Part shown: positions 58,923 to 64,000 of the stretch, one piece after another
Layout: each line of letters starts with the position of its first letter
Position numbering within the stretch: position 1 is the stretch's first letter
Source of the DNA: Gavia stellata
Lineage: Eukaryota; Chordata; Aves; Gaviiformes; Gaviidae
Direction of reading: 5' to 3'
Assembly (NCBI RefSeq): GCF_030936135.1
Contig: NC_082610.1
Coordinates: 17,432,428-17,496,427 of the forward strand
DNA length: 64,000 nt
Notes under the pieces: model-generated
Databases searched by the model: none
Seen by the model: only the letters and a program-made list of their open reading frames with translations
Told to the model about the DNA's origin: nothing
Position numbers and translations under genes: made by a program

Positions 58923-59611
58923 GTCTCCCCATGAAAAACTGATATCTTAAAAAATCTATAGCACTTTCCACTATAAATAGTATTGTTCCAGATTAAGGAT
59001 TAGTTCCTCCCTGAAGAAAAACAGATTTAAAAAACCTGGTCATTATCTGATAACTGTTTATGTAGCAACGATAAAATAAAACAGAAAAAGAAGATCATTC
59101 AGTATGTGGTTTGTCATTCTTTAGAATGTTAGTGTATGTTTATATAATAAAAACAACATAAGTTATCCTAGTTTGTTTTAAAAACCTTAGTAGTAGAAAT
59201 ATATTGCTATCTGCAGATTCATGAACAGAATGCACTTTTTCCATCTAAGTTCAAGTATTATTAGAATATTATTATTACTATTATTATTATTATTAAAGGA
59301 GCTCTAAATCCTTGTCATTTTGCCTGTCTTTACATAGTTTTGGTCTTTCTGAGAAATAATGAGTTGTGATCATTTGTTCGTGAACAAAATCAACGTGGAG
59401 CTTCAGTAAGTTTTGCCTGGTAGAAGACAGCCTGGCAATCCTTCAGCTATTACGAGCGGCATTAGAAGAGCGTATTTGAGACTAGTGGTATAGATACAGT
59501 AGTCGCGTGATTTCTTGGATGGCTGATGAACTTAATTCTTTCCAGGTTCTCAACATTCAGTCCCATTTAAAGGAGAAAGGTGGGAAGAACCCAACCCAGA
59601 CTTACACCACA
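58923..59611 (-). other. KCNQ1: KCNQ1 3'UTR (putative extent)
   Basis: AT-rich noncoding sequence immediately 3' of the KCNQ1 stop, reaching the first candidate poly(A) signal. It contains an (ATT)n/(AAT)n microsatellite at 59257-59295 and several AT-rich words. The boundary is inferred from the poly(A) hexamer only. Confidence 0.55.
59257..59295. repeat. (ATT)n trinucleotide microsatellite
   Basis: ATTATTAGAATATTATTATTACTATT then ATTATTATTATT, about 39 nt, inside the putative KCNQ1 3'UTR. Length polymorphism is likely. Confidence 0.93.
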
Positions 59612-59812
59612 TCAGGATATCTCATCTTCGTTTCTTCTCGGTACTGTCAGTTGCTCGTAGGTCGGCAGGGTGTTATTGGGGAGGAAAAGATCCGAATTGA
59701 CGTTGTTGCCTCTCTGAGATGATCTGTTGTTCCCTTGATCCCCCTGCTGACGGGAAACCAGACGATGCAGCATATCTGTAATGAGGTTCAGTTTCTGGTC
59801 CATTTGTGTAAC
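59612..59812 (-). CDS. KCNQ1: KCNQ1 (Kv7.1) terminal coding exon
   Basis: Last coding exon of the voltage-gated K+ channel alpha subunit that forms IKs with KCNE1 in heart and epithelia. The minus-strand exon begins after acceptor TTGGTAG and reads [20 protein letters not shown], then a Gln/Asn/Ser/Arg-rich stretch, then ...ELFLP-like [20 protein letters not shown] and NEDEIS before TGA. The first 20 residues correspond to the end of the helix D coiled coil that sets tetramer assembly. LPTYEQL is the PY motif that recruits the ubiquitin ligase NEDD4-2 in the human protein. The exon is 201 nt (66 residues plus stop), entering in phase 0, as in human. The middle, variable part is longer on polar residues and lacks the human Gly/Pro-rich segment. 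All other exons lie to the right, outside the window. Confidence 0.96.
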   Translation of the reverse strand, partial: VTQMDQKLNLITDMLHRLVSRQQGDQGNNRSSQRGNNVNSDLFLPNNTLPTYEQLTVPRRNEDEIS

Positions 59813-62800
59813 CTACCAAGGCAAAGGGAAGGTTCGTTTAGTAGCAGCAGGTGAGAAAATTGCAACAAACCATGTGATACAAATGCAATCTTAAAATGAC
59901 AGTTTTCTTAATTAGGATCACGACAACCTCTATGAAGACACCACAGATTCGCCGTCCACCAAGCAGAGCATTAGAGATTTAATGCAATAGGTCAGAGTTG
60001 GATGAGGACAGGCCTGTTCATACTCACCCCTGGTACGTGCTTTGACACTCATCTCATACCCGGATGAACGCATGACAAATGGCCTTTTAAAGAGATGTGC
60101 TGGGATAGAGAACTAAGTCCCAGATCCGAGTATCTGTGGTTTTTTTGTTATTATTATGTCCATATTTTTTTGAAAACATGATAAACTTCTAACACGCTTA
60201 CACGCCTTAATAATATCAATATGCTCTAGTAAACGTCTGTTCTACTTGCGGTGACCTAATCAACTCTAAGCCAGGACCGACTGATGCTCTTCGTTACGTT
60301 TGGGCCCAATTACCAGCTCAGGCCACAAAATGCCCCACAGATGTTTTTGCTGATGCAAGTGTCGAGCTGCTGGGGGCTGCGGCGAGGGCTGGGAGCGGGG
60401 CGTGAGTCAGTCTTAGGCTCTCACCCCCCCGATGACACAGTGATCACTAGGATTGCCGTTTGAATGACGTGATTCACAGCAAGCCAGAAACTCTTCTAAG
60501 AGGGGTGAAAGCTAATTTTTCAGCTGGGGGGCTGCAGGGGAAGGTTCAGCCTGAATCCGTAATGCTCATTTTCTTCTGCCTTTAGACAGAAGCCCCTTAA
60601 ATTATTTAATTCCTCTTTTTTGCTTTGTCTGCTCTTTCTTCTAATCTTTAGGAGAAATAGAATGAAAAATCAGGATACTTAATAGAGCTAGGTCATGGAT
60701 TTGTCCAAAATTTAGACTCTATTTGGTGTATGCTTGGGGCAGTCAGAGGAAAATCAAGAACTAAATGTTTCTAGGAGCACCACAGAGTCAGTCTCTGGTT
60801 TCTTGCATTTTCCAATCAAAAAGTAATCCATACCACGCCTCTTATCCGGCATGGGAAGCCTCCTCTCTGTGCTGCCTCCAATGTACTGAGCCAGACATCC
60901 TGAGGGGAAGATGGGCACTTCCAGCTTGAAAGCCATGCCCACTCGCTGCCTCTTGGCATGGCACGCATTGAAATTGGACAGTAAGAGTCTTTCTTATGGC
61001 TTCCTACTCCCTCCTACAAGCCACGATTTTGCCATTGTAGTCTCTGACCCATCAATCCACAGGCATCCTAAAACACTAAGGAAATTCTAGGCAAAAAGAT
61101 GTAATAGGTTTTAAAATGGGAAAAGAAAGTAAGCAGAAAAAAACGTGATAGGAATAAATTGCTGCCTAAAATATCTGCTAGAAAGTAGTGAGAGGCACAT
61201 AAAACCGCCAGAGAGAGCATGAGTGGGAGCAATTTATATGTGCCTGGCCATCATCCAAGTATCACACAGGAGAGTAAAAGACAGTAAGGCTGAGCAGAAC
61301 ATCAACAAACCTGGAGGATTTCAGCAGAGACTAAAATGTTTTTCCACCGTAGAGAAAATGCTGTTTTTTTCAAACACTTTGTACAACTGGTAGGGAAGCA
61401 GATACAGTGATTTAAAAATATGAGGTGCCAGAAATTTATACTTTGCAGCTGGTTTTGAAAACATTAGGCAAAGCACCCTAGATGGTACATGAAACACTAG
61501 TAATTCTGGGTGGAAATGCTGTTGAAAAATGAGATTCTTCAAATGAGGAAGCTGAAGAACACAAAAGTTTGAGATTTCTAGAAGAAAATACAGATGGAAA
61601 ATTGAGCAGATCATCAGGTTTTCATTCGCTGTTTGCTCACTCCCTTAAAAAAGGGCGTGCTTTGCCCAAACGGTGCCCATCACAGATGGCAAACTCACGA
61701 TGCTCCAAGCGTGACGGTACAAATCAGTGCTAGTGACACCTGCAAAAATACCTTATTCCTCCCTGCCCCACTGCCCAGGTATCGCTTGCTTTCTGAGAGA
61801 GCTGCGCTGGAAGGGCTGTAGTGGAAGGCTGCAGACAAAATGCTATCTTCGGAGTCTGAAGGACAATTTTCCTCCAACAAGAGATGTCTTTTTGCTCCTT
61901 ATTCTAAACTAGGGGATTTTTATATATCTATTTCTTAATTTGTGAGTCCAGGCAGGGATTACCAGAGGAAACACAGACTGAAGATATATCTGGAAAATGT
62001 GCATTTATGAAACTCCTGCAGTGATGAGCTATTGAACATGACAGCAGATTGGACTGAGATCTGGATAGTCCTTCAAGAGCTGTACATCTTGGTGATGAAG
62101 TACTGGAGGGAAGTGAGATGTGAATATTCTTGCTGGGAAATAAATTCCCAGAGATAATTGTCTAATTTTTTCTAGGGAACAAGGTTTGGCTGCTGCAGCT
62201 GTGGAGTGCAGGAGGCCCACAGAAGCAGAGGCAGAAGCTAATTACTATTGAGCTGAGCCATATGAGATAAAAAGTAAAGACCTTCGCCTTCCACGTTCCT
62301 GCTTGTCGGGGTCGGGGTCTAACGCCACAGAGCTTTTGTGGAGGGAGGTCCAGATAGCTGGTTGTGTTTAGCTGTTGTTTAATCAGTTTTGCTTTCCAAT
62401 AAACCAAGCCATTTCCCAGGGAGTTCTGTGCCCGTGAAGGGTTTGCTCCAAGACACGCTGAAGTCAGTGGTAGTTTTTGGCAATCACAGACTTCCAGTGA
62501 TTTCAGCGGGCTCTGGATCAATCTCGGACTGAATTGTCAATCCCAAATAGCAACATATTCTTTGGATATTACAAGAGAAGGACCAGTGTGGGTTTCTGCG
62601 TGTTGCTCTGCTCATGCTTCTTGGGGCCGGATCAGAAAAGATGACATTTGTGAATGAGGCGGCAATGGGACAATGGGTCCCCATCCTCGGTTCTGCCAAA
62701 GGGCTGACTGCTTAAAGTATGAGACATTTTAAAGAGACAATTAAAAGCCACCAGAAGGCAACTTCTACTGTCATCACAGGCCTCTGATGTACAAGAATAA

Positions 62801-64000
62801 GAGGCTTGCTGGTGAACGGCCTTGCTTATTAGAGTGCCCAGTCTGCCCATCGTCATCCAAACACACATCCTGAAATACATTGTTCACTTGTTTGCTGCAG
62901 AGATAATTACACCCACTAGAAAAACGACATTGTGTGCAGTACCCTTTTTATTAAACTAGCTTTATGCACTTAGCATGGAGAAGTGTACCATCTCCCCTGA
63001 ATCATACTTTCAAACACGTTTACTTGATTAGAAATTAGCTATGATGCCAGAACGAATAAAAGTAAAGCAAACAGAAAAACTGCTGATGTTGCTACAATCT
63101 TAACTGCTTTGGACAACTCTGATCCCTCTACTTAAAACAGCAAACAGTGTTAATTACATAGAAAAATAACTCAGACTGATTTGTTTCTTTTAGGAAAAAC
63201 TAAGTAAGCTCTTTCCAGCTGATTTATGTTTCATTAGAAGCATGATGTTTGGATACCAAATTCTTTATATGCAAATAATTTCCTTTGTATTTTATAGTCG
63301 TTGGGGAGAGGAAGCAGTATTTGAAACTCTTCAGAAATTACACACCACAGTTATTCCTAAGTCTTACTGAAATATTGTATGAAAACAAGATTTTTCCATC
63401 CTCCGAGATAAGTTCTTTTTAAAAAGAGATCCAAGGATCATAGATTGAGCCCAGATGGAGAGAAGCAGATTTAAACAAGTTTTGAACCTAGCTCTTATAA
63501 ATAAATAAAAAAAGCCCATCCATGCAGTGCACTGAGAAAAAAAAAAAGCCCAAACCGAGTAATTCTTCACAAAGGCTGAAAGATTAGAGCGCAAGTCTTG
63601 AAGGGCACATCATGAAGAAATGTAGCTATGTGACGGAACAGGTTTTTGCTCTCCCTAACAAGTCACAGAGGCACATGACTACTCTGACGCCTCACACAAT
63701 ATGCTGGTGGCGATGACGCAGTTCCTATGGACCACAGGCTCCTCTTAGGTCATGTTTTCAGGAGCAGCAGTCCTCTACAACTGGATATAAAGTGCCATGC
63801 CAACTTCTATAAAGATATCAAAGGCGTTCCAGGAGGTGCTAGTGAACAAGACAGAGACTGGTCTTGTGACGAGAGGAGAGAACAAAATAATGACCAATTG
63901 ATCTATTAAAATTCTCCAGATCTTCACATTATAACAATCTTAAATGCCCCGTTATTTTAAGCATTCATAACAAATCCATGGTACGATTCAGAACATAAAA
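59813..64000 (-). other. KCNQ1: KCNQ1 last intron (partial)
   Basis: Intronic sequence upstream of the terminal exon, running to the window edge. I searched the minus strand for the preceding exon (family sequence around SNTIGARLNRVEDK) and did not find it, so it lies to the right. A possible old sauropsid repeat lies at about 62455-62525 (CTGAAGTCAGTGGTAGTTTT ... GATTTCAGCGGGCTCTGGAT). No CR1 copy is seen. Confidence 0.8.

Noticed and set aside
1-64000. CRISPR arrays, tRNA/rRNA genes, operons, attachment sites
   Set aside because: None seen; the window is vertebrate nuclear DNA and the direct repeats present are simple or tandem duplications.

Overview
The window is vertebrate nuclear DNA, almost certainly avian. 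The evidence is three CR1 LINE 3' ends (two clear, one diverged), very GC-rich CpG islands broken by long C/G runs, large introns with small exons, and the gene order. The genes recognised are the SLC22A18 - CDKN1C - KCNQ1 block, which in mammals lies in the imprinted 11p15.5/distal mouse chr7 domain. Here the order is SLC22A18 (minus, left edge), CDKN1C (plus, centre) and KCNQ1 (minus, right edge). This is the mammalian order and relative orientation, read from the other strand. I cannot name the species.

Region by region: 1-3437 holds two 5' coding exons of SLC22A18, a major facilitator transporter, separated by a 2-kb intron carrying a CR1 copy; the rest of the gene lies to the left. 3438-20880 is noncoding between the divergent SLC22A18 and CDKN1C. 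It holds a diverged CR1, an internally deleted CR1, an unassigned CpG island at about 15.3-16.0 kb, old repeats and short tandem duplications. 20880-23100 is the complete CDKN1C (p57Kip2) gene: CpG island, three CCAAT boxes, a TATA-like box, two coding exons, a short 3'UTR intron, an AT-rich 3'UTR and a poly(A) signal. 23100-58900 is a gene-poor interval between the convergent CDKN1C and KCNQ1. It has two further CpG islands (34.4-35.6 kb and 39.3-40.2 kb), candidate conserved noncoding segments, ancient amniote repeats and a possible retroviral relic. 58917-59812 is the last exon and 3'UTR of KCNQ1 (minus), and 59813-64000 is its last intron.

The most useful result concerns CDKN1C. The conserved CDK-inhibitor domain is in one frame. 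The canonical splice pair (donor at 22015, acceptor before 22107) recreates the conserved Asp-Phe-Phe junction only if the frame shifts by one base in between, and a 10-C run at 21899-21908 is the likely place. This points to a homopolymer assembly error, or else a real lesion. Two donors also flank the CDKN1C stop codon, and using the upstream one would replace the stop with a 65-residue extension.

The three genes do not form a pathway. p57 restrains CDKs, KCNQ1 is a K+ channel and SLC22A18 is a transporter. They are linked by an ancient syntenic block that probably shares long-range regulation. I saw no CRISPR array, tRNA, rRNA or microbial-type system.
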